From the NCBI GenBank assembly GCA_947258385.1, contig CAMYII010000085.1, positions 1 to 64,000 on the forward strand: DNA of 64,000 bases, in the 5' to 3' direction. A program made the position numbers and the translations under genes. Source of the DNA: Acidiferrobacterales bacterium (GTDB lineage: Bacteria; Pseudomonadota; Gammaproteobacteria; Acidiferrobacterales; SZUA-150). A model generated the notes under the pieces. That model did no database searches, was not told where the DNA came from, and worked only from the letters and a program-made list of their open reading frames with translations. Below, piece after piece: positions 25,829-34,665 of this stretch; the stretch's first letter is position 1, and each line of letters opens with the position of its first letter.

Positions 25829-26989
25829 TCAACCCGCCGCCCGCGCCGCTGTGTCATTGGCGGCGACCAGCTCCTGATAGAGACTTTCCAGCTCCGGCAC
25901 CGTCGGCGGCCGCTTGCTTTGGCCGACGAGCCGCCTGATCTGCGCCACCAACAGACTCGCCTGCGCCCGACTCACATGGATCCCGAGCCCGGCATACGCG
26001 CTCAGCACGGCACGGCTGCCGGAGTGCTTGCCCAATACCAAACGGTGTTCGCGCCCGACTTCCAGCGGGTCGAGGCCCTGATAATTGGCCGGATCTTTCA
26101 ACAGACCGTCAACGTGAATGCCCGATTCGTGGGTGAAGGCGCCCTCACCTGCCAGACTCTTGTGCCACGGCAAAGGCCGGCCGGCGGCGGTCGCCACCGT
26201 TTCAGAGAGTTGCGGAAACTCGCGCAGGTCAATGCCGGTATCCATGCCATACAGGTGCTTGAGCCCGATTACGACTTCTTCCAGCGGCGCGTTGCCGGCG
26301 CGTTCACCCAGGCCGTTGACGGTGGTGTTGACATGGGTCGCGCCGGCCATGGCCGCCGCCAGCGTGTTGGCGGTGGCGAGCCCCAGGTCGTCGTGGGCGT
26401 GCATCTCGATCTCCAGGTCGACGGCCGCACGCAGACGCCGGATGCGTTCCAGCGCGCTGAAGGGCTCCATCACGCCGACGGTGTCGGCGAAGCGGAAGCG
26501 GCGGGCGCCGGCCGCCTGCGCCGTTTCCGCGACCCGCTCGACAAAATCGGGATCGGCGCGCGAGGCGTCCTCGCCGCCGACGCAGACCTCCAACCCGAGC
26601 GCCAGGGCGTCGGACACATGGCGGCGGATCTGCCGCAACACCCAGTGGCGGTCGCGCCCGAGCTTGTGGCGAATCTGCTGATCGGAGACGGGAATGGACA
26701 GGTCCACCATATCCACGCCGAGATCGCCGCAACACCGCAAGTCCGTGGCGCGCATGCGGCTCCAGACCAATAAACGCGCATTCAGACCCAGGGCGGCGAC
26801 CGCGTGAATGCCCGCGCGTTCCTCCCCGCCCATGGCGGGGATGCCCACTTCCAGTTCCGGCACACCGAGGGCATCCAGGCGGCGGGCGATCTCCAGCTTC
26901 TCTTCCAGGCTGAACGCCACCCCGGCCGACTGCTCGCCATCGCGCAGGGTGGTATCGTCAATCACAACGCTGTGTTTCGCTTCAGCCAT
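25829..26989 (-). CDS. nifV: Homocitrate synthase
   Basis: Condenses acetyl-CoA with 2-oxoglutarate to give the homocitrate of FeMo-cofactor. A 386-residue protein with the HMGL-type barrel: [15 protein letters not shown] at the N-terminus, [15 protein letters not shown] (~200), [10 protein letters not shown] (~225) and the cofactor-site HESGIHVDG (~288). The frame is open for 92 more codons upstream, inside nifS, but AGGAGAG before 26989 decides the start. It sits between nifS and cysE in the same operon. Confidence 0.95.
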   Translation of the reverse strand: MAEAKHSVVIDDTTLRDGEQSAGVAFSLEEKLEIARRLDALGVPELEVGIPAMGGEERAGIHAVAALGLNARLLVWSRMRATDLRCCGDLGVDMVDLSIPVSDQQIRHKLGRDRHWVLRQIRRHVSDALALGLEVCVGGEDASRADPDFVERVAETAQAAGARRFRFADTVGVMEPFSALERIRRLRAAVDLEIEMHAHDDLGLATANTLAAAMAGATHVNTTVNGLGERAGNAPLEEVVIGLKHLYGMDTGIDLREFPQLSETVATAAGRPLPWHKSLAGEGAFTHESGIHVDGLLKDPANYQGLDPLEVGREHRLVLGKHSGSRAVLSAYAGLGIHVSRAQASLLVAQIRRLVGQSKRPPTVPELESLYQELVAANDTAARAAG

Positions 26990-27027
26990 GCCTTGCTCTC
27001 TCCTCGTTACGACACTGCCCGCTGCCT

Positions 27028-28236
27028 CTATGCGTAGGTCGGCGCGAAGGCCTTCTCCGGGTCCGCCACCGGCCCATCCTCGCCCCAGTAAGGAGAGAGC
27101 TTGCGCAGCTGCGCGATGATGGGCGGGACCTCCGCGATCACCCGTTCCACCTCTTCCATGGTGTTGTAGCGCGAAAGCGAGAAGCGCACGGTGCCGTGGG
27201 CCGCGGTATAGGGGATACCCATGGCCCGCATCACATGCGAGGGTTCCAGCGAGCCGGAGGTGCACGCCGAACCGCTGGAGGCGGCGATGCCGACTTTATT
27301 GAGCAGCAGCAGTATGGCCTCGCCCTCAATATATTCGAAGGCGATGCTGGCGGTGTTCGGCAGGCGGTTAACCACATCGCCGGTGACAAAGGCATTGGGC
27401 ACGGCGGCCAGGATGCCCGCCTCCAGGCGATCGCGCATCGCCTTGACGAAGGTGTTTTCGTAGTCCATGTGTCGCAGGGCCAGCTCAGCGGCCTTGCCCA
27501 GGGCGACGATGGAGGCGGCGTTCTCGGTGCCGGCGCGCCGTCCGCGTTCCTGGTGTCCGCCGCGCAGCAAGGGGCGGAAACGGGTGCCGCGTCGCAGATA
27601 CAACACGCCGATCCCCTTTGGGGCATGCAGCTTGTGACCGGACAGCGACAACATGTCGATCCGGGTGCGCTTCAGATCAATCGGCACCTTACCGACGACC
27701 TGCACCGCGTCGGTGTGGAACATCACACCGGCGGCGTGAGCCATTTCCGCCATCTGTTCCACGGGGAAGATCGTGCCGCTTTCGTTGTTGGCCCACATGA
27801 CCGAGACGACGGCCACCTTGTCGCAAAGCAGTTGCCGGTAGGCATCCAGATCCAGCCGGCCCTTACTATCCACCGCGAGCCGGTGCACGGTGTAGCCGTC
27901 CTTTTCCAGGTAGTCGCACAGCGTCAGGACCGCCGGGTGCTCCACCACCGTGGTGATGATCTCTTTGCGATCGGGCTGCGCCCTCAAAGCCGAAAGGATG
28001 GCAGTGGAATCGGATTCCGTGCCGCAGGACGTAAAGATAATCTCCGAATCGTGCTCGGCGCCCAGCAGAGTCTGCACCTGTTGGCGCGCCTGCTTCATGG
28101 CGCGGCCCACCTTGTCGCCGAAACTGTGCATGGAGGAAGGGTTGCCGAACTGCTCGGTGAAAAACGGCAGCATGACCTCCACCACCGCCGGATCGACCTT
28201 GGTGGTGGCATTATTGTCCATATAGATACCGCTCAT
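27028..28236 (-). CDS. nifS: Cysteine desulfurase NifS
   Basis: A PLP enzyme that delivers sulfur from cysteine to the NifU scaffold. 402 residues: N-terminal [12 protein letters not shown], the PLP-lysine motif [12 protein letters not shown] (~202), RAGTEN, and the catalytic-Cys loop [16 protein letters not shown] (~325). It starts three bases after the nifU stop. All residues expected of group I NifS enzymes are present. Confidence 0.96.
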   Translation of the reverse strand: MSGIYMDNNATTKVDPAVVEVMLPFFTEQFGNPSSMHSFGDKVGRAMKQARQQVQTLLGAEHDSEIIFTSCGTESDSTAILSALRAQPDRKEIITTVVEHPAVLTLCDYLEKDGYTVHRLAVDSKGRLDLDAYRQLLCDKVAVVSVMWANNESGTIFPVEQMAEMAHAAGVMFHTDAVQVVGKVPIDLKRTRIDMLSLSGHKLHAPKGIGVLYLRRGTRFRPLLRGGHQERGRRAGTENAASIVALGKAAELALRHMDYENTFVKAMRDRLEAGILAAVPNAFVTGDVVNRLPNTASIAFEYIEGEAILLLLNKVGIAASSGSACTSGSLEPSHVMRAMGIPYTAAHGTVRFSLSRYNTMEEVERVIAEVPPIIAQLRKLSPYWGEDGPVADPEKAFAPTYA

Positions 28237-28239
28237 GGC

Positions 28240-29109
28240 TCAAGCTCCCGCCTTGGCGATTTGCGCCATCTGGCCGGCCGGCACCACCTTGATGAATTCG
28301 CCGAGGTCTTCCATCAGGCGCTGTTGGATGCCGCTCAGGGTCATGGAGGCCATCTGGCAACCGGAACAGGCACCGGTCATGTTCACGTAGATCGTATTGC
28401 CGTCAACGTCCACCAACTCGACGTCACCATGATCGGCCTGCAGCTGCGGCCGGATGGATTCGATCACCGTCTCGATGCGTCTGATCCGTTGCAGATTGGT
28501 CATACCCGCGGCAACCGGCGCGGACTCGAAGGTCTCACCCTGCTCGGCCAATACCACGGCCAGAATCTCTTCGATGCCCTCGTGGCAGGAGGTGCAACCG
28601 CCGCCGGCCTTGGTGTAATTGGTGACGTCTTCCACCGTCTTGAGGTTGTTGGCGCGGACGGTCTCCTCGATCATCACCGCGTCGATGGCGAAACACTTGC
28701 AGATCAAGGCGCCTTCTTCGTGATCGTCGCTCCACTGCTCGCCGCGGTAATTGGCCACCGCCGCCTGCAGTGCCTCGCGGCCCATGACCGAGCAATGCAT
28801 CTTCTCAGGGGGCAGGCCTTCGAGAAAATCGGCGATGTCCTGGTTGCTCACCTCGAGCGCCTGGTCCACGGTCATGCCCTTGACAATTTCCGTCAGCGCC
28901 GATGAGGAGGCGATCGCCGAGCCACAGCCGAAGGTCTCGAAGCCGGCGTCCAAAATCGTTTCGCTCTCCGGATCCACTTTCAGCGTCAGCCGCAGCGCGT
29001 CGCCGCAACTGATGGAACCCACTTCACCCACGGCGTTGGCGCCCTCAACCATGCCTGCGTTCCTGGGGCTGAAAAAATGTTCTTTAACCTTTTCCGAGTA
29101 TTCCCACAT
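28240..29109 (-). CDS. nifU: Fe-S cluster scaffold NifU
   Basis: The modular 289-residue NifU. The N-terminal IscU-like scaffold holds its three Cys ([26 protein letters not shown]). A central [2Fe-2S] ferredoxin-like domain has CKC and CTSC (~137-175), and the C-terminal Nfu domain has CSGCQ (~257). It supplies clusters to NifH and to the NifB pathway. It follows iscA and precedes nifS in the operon; GGAG stands at proper spacing before the ATG. Confidence 0.96.
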   Translation of the reverse strand: MWEYSEKVKEHFFSPRNAGMVEGANAVGEVGSISCGDALRLTLKVDPESETILDAGFETFGCGSAIASSSALTEIVKGMTVDQALEVSNQDIADFLEGLPPEKMHCSVMGREALQAAVANYRGEQWSDDHEEGALICKCFAIDAVMIEETVRANNLKTVEDVTNYTKAGGGCTSCHEGIEEILAVVLAEQGETFESAPVAAGMTNLQRIRRIETVIESIRPQLQADHGDVELVDVDGNTIYVNMTGACSGCQMASMTLSGIQQRLMEDLGEFIKVVPAGQMAQIAKAGA

Positions 29110-29162
29110 TGCTTAGCGCTCCGTTTATTTGCCCTGTATCGATTGAGTCGGCCCTGCTTTCA

Positions 29163-29486
29163 TTAGGCGGAGAAAGATTTGCCGCAGCTGCAACTGTCGG
29201 CCGCATTCGGGTTTTCAAACTGGAACCCGGAACCTTCCATGGTATCGAGAAAATCCACCGTCACGCCGTTGAGCACGGGCGCGCTCATGGGATCGATGAA
29301 AATCTTGACGGCGCCGAACTCAACAATCGTATCGTCGGCATTGGCCTGCTCTTCGAGGCTCATGCCATATTGCAATCCGGAGCAGCCTCCACCCTCCACC
29401 TTGATACGAAGACCGGTCACCGGTGTGTCGGCGCCCTTGATGAACCGGTTGACGGCCTTGATGGCGTTATCGGTAAGCGTAATCAT
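29163..29486 (-). CDS. iscA: IscA/HesB-type protein of the nif cluster
   Basis: A 107-residue A-type carrier with the three conserved Cys: GGGCSGLQY (~35) and SCSCGKSFSA at the C-terminus. The open frame extends to 29567, but the Met at 29486 (MITLTDNAIKAV) fits the family. First gene of the iscA-nifUSV-cysE-orf-nifWZM-clpX operon, with a sigma-54 promoter just upstream. Likely passes Fe-S clusters to nitrogenase components (family knowledge). Confidence 0.92.
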   Translation of the reverse strand: MITLTDNAIKAVNRFIKGADTPVTGLRIKVEGGGCSGLQYGMSLEEQANADDTIVEFGAVKIFIDPMSAPVLNGVTVDFLDTMEGSGFQFENPNAADSCSCGKSFSA

Positions 29487-29537
29487 GGATCCTTTCTCCC
29501 TGGCAAATGAATTGCAGTAACGTTGCCAATGGGAATA

Positions 29538-29552
29538 GCAAGCGCCATGCCA
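29538..29552 (-). promoter_or_regulatory. Sigma-54 promoter of the iscA-nifU operon
   Basis: On the minus strand TGGCATGGCGCTTGC fits TGGCAC-N5-TTGC with GG-N10-GC. A second, weaker candidate (TGGCAACGTTACTGC) lies at 29514-29528, nearer the gene. Confidence 0.75.
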
Positions 29553-29647
29553 CACGTCGCACCACACGGCGCGGCATTGTTTTTAAAGGCTTTTTCCAGG
29601 CAGCGGGCAGGGAATCGGCTGTCGTAAAAATCACCAAAGTGTTGCGT

Positions 29648-29663
29648 TGTTGGCTTTGCGACA
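29648..29663. promoter_or_regulatory. NifA upstream activator site (iscA-nifU)
   Basis: TGTTGGCTTTGCGACA, a perfect TGT-N10-ACA, ~96 bases upstream of the -24 box of the iscA promoter. It could also serve the divergent short nifZ gene, for which no clear sigma-54 box was seen. Confidence 0.75.
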
Positions 29664-29736
29664 AGCCCGAAGCCGACATGCCATTGGCGATGCCATCACC
29701 TAAGGTCCGATCAACGAAAGTCACGAGGAGAGCGAG

Positions 29737-30003
29737 ATGTTGGTAACCGACTTGCAGCCCGGCGACGTGGTCTACGCCGCCGCCACCCTCCGCAACGACG
29801 GCAGCCTGCCCGGGGTGGAGGCAGATTCGATCATTGCCGAAACCGGCAGGCGCGGCGTCATTATCAACAGCGGCCACCTGGAAGATGAGCCGGCCAGAGT
29901 CCTTTACCTGGTGCGCTTCGAGAACGATGACCGTAAACTGGGGCCACCGATCGGGTGCTGGCCCGAGGAATTGACCGGCGAAACGGAACACAACGGCCCA
30001 TGA
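29737..30003 (+). CDS. Short NifZ-like protein
   Basis: Eighty-eight residues that align with the first module of NifZ: GDVVYAAATLRNDGSLPG against GDEVRVVRNVRNDGTYPG, then RGVIINSGHL and VLYLVRFEND. The second module of the full NifZ at 23636-24121 is missing. ACGAGGAGAG precedes the ATG. It is divergent from iscA across a NifA site and overlaps a truncated SagB-like gene (ATGA). Single-module NifZ proteins are known in other diazotrophs; having both forms in one cluster is less usual. Confidence 0.75.
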   Translation: MLVTDLQPGDVVYAAATLRNDGSLPGVEADSIIAETGRRGVIINSGHLEDEPARVLYLVRFENDDRKLGPPIGCWPEELTGETEHNGP

Positions 30004-30204
30004 CCAAAGCGGACGACGACAGACTCCCTTGCGAACGGCACGCGGCCGACACCGTGCGACGCTATCATGAACGGACCAAGCATCACCTGCGGCGCTACGC
30101 CAACGGGCCGGCGACGATCACTTGGGACCGCCAGCCCGATCCGTTCCGCCGCTATCCAGGGACAACCGTAATACCGCTTGCGCGCGCCAGCTTGTCCGAG
30201 CGCT
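30000..30204 (+). pseudogene. Truncated SagB-type nitroreductase-like gene
   Basis: The start overlaps the short nifZ stop. The first ~55 residues (TVRRYHERTKHHLRRYANGP, then DRQPDPFRRYPGTTVIPL) match the N-terminal motif of SagB-type dehydrogenase/nitroreductase-like proteins (Y-H-x-R-T-K-H-H and PDPFRRY). After that the frame becomes Arg-rich nonsense and meets the apbE 3' end at 30205. The flavin domain is gone, so this is a deletion remnant. Confidence 0.55.
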
Positions 30205-31266
30205 TCAAAGCAGCTCGCCGAAGACGATCTCAGGCGGGTCGCCGCCTTCAAAGCGGATACGCCCGGCCATAGCGGGGTTCATGTAGACCGTACCCTCCCC
30301 GTCGACCAGCATGGCGTACTTGATGCCCATGGCTTGCGCAATGCGGTGCCAGGCCTTGGGACCGGCGACCGTCAACGCGGTGGCGGCGGCGTCGGCCACG
30401 GCGCCGTTGTCGTGGATCACCGTCACCGAGGCCACGTGCTCGACCGGCATACCGCTGCGCGGATCGATGATATGGGAGTGGCGCACGCCTTCGTGCTCGC
30501 GGTAGCGCTCGTAGTTGCCCGAAGTGAACACGCTGTCGTCGCCGTCGGTCTCCACCGAGGCCAGCACCCCCCGCCCCTGGGGATGGCGGATGCCGACGCG
30601 CCACGGGCGCTCGCCGCGCCGCCCGATGGCCCGCAGGTCGCCGCCGGCGTTGACGATGGCATGATCGATTCCCTGTTCGCGCAAACGCCGCACGGCGAGG
30701 TCGATGGCATAGCCCTTGGCGAAGGCGCCGAAGTCGAGCTGCACCGCGGGGTTGCGGCTGCGCACCCTGTTTGCCTGGACGTCGATGTCGTTCATGGTGG
30801 GGTGTCTGGCGACCAGATCGGCAATGGTCTTCTGCGACGGCGGCGGGCCGGTGGGCCGGTCATCGCTGTGAAACCCCCACAGGGCGATCAGCCGGCCGAT
30901 AGCGGGATTGAACAGGCCCTCGCTCCGGCGATACAGTTCTTTGGATTCCTCGATCAGCGGCAGGACAAAGGGGTCGGCCTCGGCGGGCTCGCCGGCGGCA
31001 AGGGCGCGGTTCAGCTCGGTAAGGGCGCCGGGTTTCCAGGCATGCCAGTCGCGGTGCATGCGCTGAAAGTCGGCGGCCACGGCGCTGACCGCCTCGCGGG
31101 CCTGCTCAGATTCGGCGCCCCAGATGCTGAACTCCACCAGGGTGCCGAAGACAAAGAGCTGCTCCGTGTACAGTGGTTCCTGCTTGCTGCAGCCGCCGAG
31201 GAGTAACACCGCGACCAGCACCAAGCCGCGCACAGGGCGTCGATACTCTATTATATGGAACGGCAT
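30205..31266 (-). CDS. apbE: FAD:protein FMN transferase, lipoprotein
   Basis: ApbE attaches FMN to a Ser/Thr of RnfG, RnfD and similar membrane subunits. About 353 residues with a lipoprotein signal (GLVLVAVLLLGGC lipobox), ALTELNRAL, LDFGAFAKGYAIDLAVRRL (~190), NAGGDLRAIG (~220) and ADAAATALTV (~300). The start is uncertain: the frame opens at 31326, but 31266 puts the signal peptide at the N-terminus; neither has a clear Shine-Dalgarno. In this setting it most likely matures the Rnf complex encoded at 61-64 kb. Confidence 0.85.
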   Translation of the reverse strand: MPFHIIEYRRPVRGLVLVAVLLLGGCSKQEPLYTEQLFVFGTLVEFSIWGAESEQAREAVSAVAADFQRMHRDWHAWKPGALTELNRALAAGEPAEADPFVLPLIEESKELYRRSEGLFNPAIGRLIALWGFHSDDRPTGPPPSQKTIADLVARHPTMNDIDVQANRVRSRNPAVQLDFGAFAKGYAIDLAVRRLREQGIDHAIVNAGGDLRAIGRRGERPWRVGIRHPQGRGVLASVETDGDDSVFTSGNYERYREHEGVRHSHIIDPRSGMPVEHVASVTVIHDNGAVADAAATALTVAGPKAWHRIAQAMGIKYAMLVDGEGTVYMNPAMAGRIRFEGGDPPEIVFGELL

Positions 31267-31345
31267 GCCGGGAGGATACTCGACCCACGGCGGGTGTGTC
31301 TCCCCTGCGCCAAACTTGCCCGGCATTGATGGTCAAATACGAAGC

Positions 31346-32476
31346 TCATTCTGGCACTAACCTAACGCGGGGGTGTTCCCCGACTGGAGGAACGTGATCG
31401 CATCGCGGGTGGTCGCCGTCGTGCCCGGGAACGACCCGTGCGGGCCCGGCATCGGCCAGGCAGCGCAGCCAGGGCAACGGCAAATGCAGGCGCACGCGGC
31501 TGCCGGACGCCGGCACCGGGTCGTCCCAGGGTCGGTGCATCGTCAGCATGGTCCCGTCCTCAAGCCGGCAACTGATTTCGCGGACCGCACCGAGCTCGCG
31601 TATCCCGGTGATCCGCGCGGGCAGGCCCGGCTGCGTGGCATGCGCCAGGCGCAGATGCTCGGGGCGAATGCCGAGCCAAGCCGTCTCGATGGAGGGCTCC
31701 CGTTCCAGCTCGATTTCTCCCCAGGGGCCGGCGACCCGGCGGCCCATGAGACGCCGCACGGGAAGGAAGTTGCTCCAGCCCAACACTTGCGCGATCGCGC
31801 GGCTGCCGGGATCGGCGAACACCGCCTCGGTCGGCCCCAGGCGCAACAGCTCCCCGTCCACCAGCACGCCGACGCGCTGCGCCAGGTGGCGCGCCTCGTC
31901 CAGATCGTGGGTCACAATAATGACCGGCAGGCGCAAGTCCTGCACCACCTCCAGCAGCCCGGCGCGCAGGTGCCGCCGCAGAGTGTAATCCACCGCCGAG
32001 AACGGTTCGTCCAGCAGCAGCACGTCCGGCGCCGGCGCCAGCGCGCGGGCCAGGGCCACACGCTGCCGCTGCCCGCCCGAGAGCTCGTGAGGGTAACGCG
32101 GCGCGAGGCCGCCCAGGTGCAGGCGCTCCAGCCACTCGGCGACCGTGATCGCGCGCCGGCGCCGGGGCAAACCGAAGCCCACGTTGGCGGCCACGGTCAT
32201 GTGATCGAACAAGGCATAGTCCTGGAACACCATGCCGACGCGGCGCTGCTGGGGCGTGAGTTGGATGCGCCGCGAAGCATCGAACCAGATGGATTCCCCG
32301 GCGATGATTTTTCCCTCCGCGTGCCGTTCCAGACCGGCGATCACGCGCAGCAGGGTCGTCTTGCCGCTGCCCGAGGGACCGAGCAGCGCGGTGACGCCGT
32401 CGCCCGGCAGACCGAGGCCGGCCCGCAGGCGGAACCCGGAGCGCCTGACCACAATATTAATGGAGATCGCGCTCAT
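31346..32476 (-). CDS. modC: Molybdate ABC transporter ATPase ModC
   Basis: The ATP-binding subunit of the molybdate importer, ~376 residues: Walker A GPSGSGKT (~33), signature LSGGQRQRVALARAL (~130), Walker B VLLLDEP, and the switch His in VIIVTHDLDEA. A C-terminal TOBE-like domain begins near IRPEHLRLAHAT (~265) and ends in an unusual Pro/His/Arg-rich tail. The ATG at 32476 overlaps the modB stop (ATGA). Supplies Mo for FeMo-cofactor. Confidence 0.93.
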   Translation of the reverse strand: MSAISINIVVRRSGFRLRAGLGLPGDGVTALLGPSGSGKTTLLRVIAGLERHAEGKIIAGESIWFDASRRIQLTPQQRRVGMVFQDYALFDHMTVAANVGFGLPRRRRAITVAEWLERLHLGGLAPRYPHELSGGQRQRVALARALAPAPDVLLLDEPFSAVDYTLRRHLRAGLLEVVQDLRLPVIIVTHDLDEARHLAQRVGVLVDGELLRLGPTEAVFADPGSRAIAQVLGWSNFLPVRRLMGRRVAGPWGEIELEREPSIETAWLGIRPEHLRLAHATQPGLPARITGIRELGAVREISCRLEDGTMLTMHRPWDDPVPASGSRVRLHLPLPWLRCLADAGPARVVPGHDGDHPRCDHVPPVGEHPRVRLVPE

Positions 32477-33174
32477 GCCGGCAGTCCAGTGTGCCAACGG
32501 CGATTGAGGCTGTAGACCACAAGCAGCACCAGAAACGAGAACAGCAGCAGTCCCAGCGACAGTGCGTGCGCCGCCGCGTAGTCCAGGGCCTCGACATGCT
32601 CGTAGATGGCGATCGACACCACCTGGGTCTGGCCGGGGATATTGCCGCCGACCATGAGCACCACGCCGAACTCGCCGACCGTATGGGCGAAGCCCAGCAC
32701 CACCGCCGTGAGCAGCCCGCGCCGGCTCTGCGGCGCCACCACGCGAATGAACGTGCGCAGGCGCGAGGCGCCCAGGGTCCAGGCGGCCTCCACGGCACGG
32801 CGGTCCAGTCTCTCAAACGCCGCCTGCAGCGGCTGCACCACGAACGGCAAGGAATACAAACAGGAGGCGAACAGTAGGCCGCTGAAGCTGAAGGCCAGCG
32901 GGTGGCCGGTCAGACCAAGCCATAACCCCCCTAAGGGCCCTCGGGCACCAAGCAGGATCAATAAATAAAATCCCAGCACCGTGGGCGGCAGCACCAGGGG
33001 CAAGGCCGTGACCGCCTCCACCGGCGTCTTCCATCGGTTGCGGGTGTGCGCCAACCACCAGGCCAGCGGTATGCCCAGCACCAGCAACGCCAGCACCGTC
33101 AGCCCGGCCAGCTGCAGCGTGAGCCCGACGGCTTGCAGACTTGGATTGGCGATATTAGCGAGCGGCGTTTGCAT
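32473..33174 (-). CDS. modB: Molybdate ABC transporter permease ModB
   Basis: A 233-residue inner-membrane permease with five to six hydrophobic helices and the EAA-loop motif EAAWTLGASRLRTFIRVVAP (~130), which docks to ModC. TVGEFGVVLMVGGNIPGQT is typical of ModB. It lies 20 bases downstream of modA and overlaps modC. Confidence 0.93.
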   Translation of the reverse strand: MQTPLANIANPSLQAVGLTLQLAGLTVLALLVLGIPLAWWLAHTRNRWKTPVEAVTALPLVLPPTVLGFYLLILLGARGPLGGLWLGLTGHPLAFSFSGLLFASCLYSLPFVVQPLQAAFERLDRRAVEAAWTLGASRLRTFIRVVAPQSRRGLLTAVVLGFAHTVGEFGVVLMVGGNIPGQTQVVSIAIYEHVEALDYAAAHALSLGLLLFSFLVLLVVYSLNRRWHTGLPA

Positions 33175-33194
33175 GAGGCTTACACTACCGGGCG

Positions 33195-33968
33195 CTACCG
33201 GGCCGCGTGCCCGGCACCAGTGGATTCGATGCCGTAGCCGTAAGCCGTGATCACCGCGGTGGCCTCGGCACCCTTTAAGAATTTCAGGTAGGCGCGCGCC
33301 CCGACGTTGTCGCGACCGCGCGCCAGCAATACCGCCTGCTGGCGTATGGGCGGGTAGAGGTCTGCCGGCACCAACCAGGCGCTGCCGCGAATCCGGTTAT
33401 TGGGATCCTCGATCTGGGACAGGGCAACCAGCCCGAGGTCGGCGTTGCCGCTGGCGGCAAACTGGAAGGCCTGGCCGATGCTCTCGGCGCGAATCAAAGA
33501 CGGCCCGATCTGCTTGTAGACACCCAGCGCCCGCAGGGCGGCAACCGCCGCCGACCCGTAAGGGGCGGTGCGGGGATTGGCGATGGCAAGCCGGCCTACA
33601 TGACCCGATTTCAACAACATGTCGCCTTGCGCCGGGACGCGCTTCGGATCGGCGCTCCACAACACCAGCCGGCCGCGGGCATAAGTGAAGCGCGTGCCCG
33701 GCACCGCCGTGCCCACCTGCTCCAACCGCGCCGGTTCGCGGGCATTGGCCGCCAGAAAGATATCGTAAGGGGCGCCGTTTACGATTTGGGCGTAGAGTTT
33801 GCCGGTGGAGCCGGCGCTCAAGCGCACCGCATGACCGGAGGCCTTTTCAAACGCCTGCGCCACGGCCCTGGCAGGTCCGAGAAAATTGCTGGCCACGGCC
33901 ACGCTCACCAGCTCGGCGTGGGACGGCAGGCTGACGCTCAAAAGCAAAAGGAATGCGAGGCGCTTCAT
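33195..33968 (-). CDS. modA: Molybdate-binding periplasmic protein ModA
   Basis: A 257-residue binding protein with a Sec signal (KRLAFLLLLSVSLPSHA). Ligand-site motifs are VAVASNFLGPA, SAGSTGKLYAQI (~53) and GAPYDIFLAAN (~66); the C-terminal lobe has ASGNADLGLVALSQI (~170). First gene of modABC. A NifA site and a sigma-54-like promoter lie upstream (34051-34164), so molybdate uptake may be induced together with nitrogenase. Confidence 0.93.
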   Translation of the reverse strand: MKRLAFLLLLSVSLPSHAELVSVAVASNFLGPARAVAQAFEKASGHAVRLSAGSTGKLYAQIVNGAPYDIFLAANAREPARLEQVGTAVPGTRFTYARGRLVLWSADPKRVPAQGDMLLKSGHVGRLAIANPRTAPYGSAAVAALRALGVYKQIGPSLIRAESIGQAFQFAASGNADLGLVALSQIEDPNNRIRGSAWLVPADLYPPIRQQAVLLARGRDNVGARAYLKFLKGAEATAVITAYGYGIESTGAGHAAR

Positions 33969-34050
33969 TGATACGAAATCCGTCCCGGTTTCCGGCGGTT
34001 GAACCGTTCGACACTGACCGCCTGAGCGATCAGCCTTGATGTTGTCTATT

Positions 34051-34065
34051 GCACGTGCCGTGCCA
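34051..34065 (-). promoter_or_regulatory. Sigma-54-like promoter of modABC
   Basis: On the minus strand TGGCACGGCACGTGC keeps a perfect -24 half and GG-N10-GC spacing; the -12 half is GTGC instead of TTGC. It ends ~83 bases before the modA start. Confidence 0.6.
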
Positions 34066-34073
34066 GCCGGCTC

Positions 34074-34087
34074 AATACCGCGGTATT
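34074..34087. promoter_or_regulatory. Perfect 14-base palindrome upstream of modA
   Basis: AATACCGCGGTATT lies just upstream of the sigma-54-like -24 element. It does not match the usual ModE box. It may be an operator for an unknown regulator. Confidence 0.35.
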
Positions 34088-34148
34088 ACAATAAACAACT
34101 GAACAACAAAGAAAAATTACCCGAAACCCGAATACCGTCGCCGGCCGG

Positions 34149-34164
34149 TGTCGGATACACGACA
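34149..34164. promoter_or_regulatory. NifA upstream activator site (modABC)
   Basis: TGTCGGATACACGACA is a perfect TGT-N10-ACA, 84 bases upstream of the modA -24 element, which is normal NifA spacing. Confidence 0.65.
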
Positions 34165-34208
34165 GCGCAATCGTACAAGCCGCCGAAGGTTGTACCGAAC
34201 CGGACAAA

Positions 34209-34619
34209 TTAACCGTCCATGATCACAGCGTAGGCCCGCCGCAACAGCTCGAGCTCCACCGCCGCCAGCGCTCGCGCCTCTGTCAGGGCGATAAAACGCC
34301 CCCCGACCCTCGCCGCCTCAGCGAAGGGCGGGTCCGTGGAGGTAAAGCGAGCCAGATACACCGGCAGCGTGCATCCCGGCATCTCCAGCAGCTCGCGAAA
34401 CTGGGTCTCCGGTTCCAGGCTGCCGCGAGCAATACCCAGCCAACGCTCGGCCCGGGCGATCAACGGGGCCGGGTGGACCAACACATCCGGCAGGGAGGGC
34501 GGCGCCTTTCCGTTACTGATCACTTCGACCCGCGTCGGCAAGGGCTCAAACGCGCACACCCCGCCGTGCCCCAGAAACAAAAACCGGGTGCGGGCGCTGG
34601 CGCCCTGTTTGTGGTACAT
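34209..34619 (-). CDS. Conserved-looking protein divergent from xdhC-like gene
   Basis: About 136 residues starting at MYHKQGASARTRFLFLGHGG, the preferred start over 34709 because the latter would overlap the divergent gene. Segments such as RVEVISNGKAPPSLPDVLVHP and LLEMPGCTLPVYLARFTS DPPF look structured; no family is recognised. It lies between modA and an XdhC-like gene, so a link to molybdenum handling is possible by context only. Confidence 0.5.
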   Translation of the reverse strand: MYHKQGASARTRFLFLGHGGVCAFEPLPTRVEVISNGKAPPSLPDVLVHPAPLIARAERWLGIARGSLEPETQFRELLEMPGCTLPVYLARFTSTDPPFAEAARVGGRFIALTEARALAAVELELLRRAYAVIMDG

Positions 34620-34665
34620 AATCAAACGAGCCGTGTTCAACTGCAATCTCCTCGAGGTGGTCACG

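Noticed and set aside
25829-27265. 92-residue N-terminal extension of NifV
   Set aside because: It lies within nifS in another frame, and a clear Shine-Dalgarno precedes the Met at 26989.
27196-28905. 569-residue open frame antisense to nifS and nifU
   Set aside because: It mirrors the codon pattern of highly conserved nif genes in GC-rich DNA; His/Gly-rich composition, no domain, no ribosome site.
31346-31450. modC frameshift suspected from the odd C-terminal tail
   Set aside because: The ATPase and most of the TOBE-like part are intact, and ModC C-termini vary; no alternative frame gave a better ending.
34336-34665. N-terminal extension of the XdhC-like protein
   Set aside because: It is antisense to the divergent gene at 34209-34619; GAGGTGG before 34666 decides the start.
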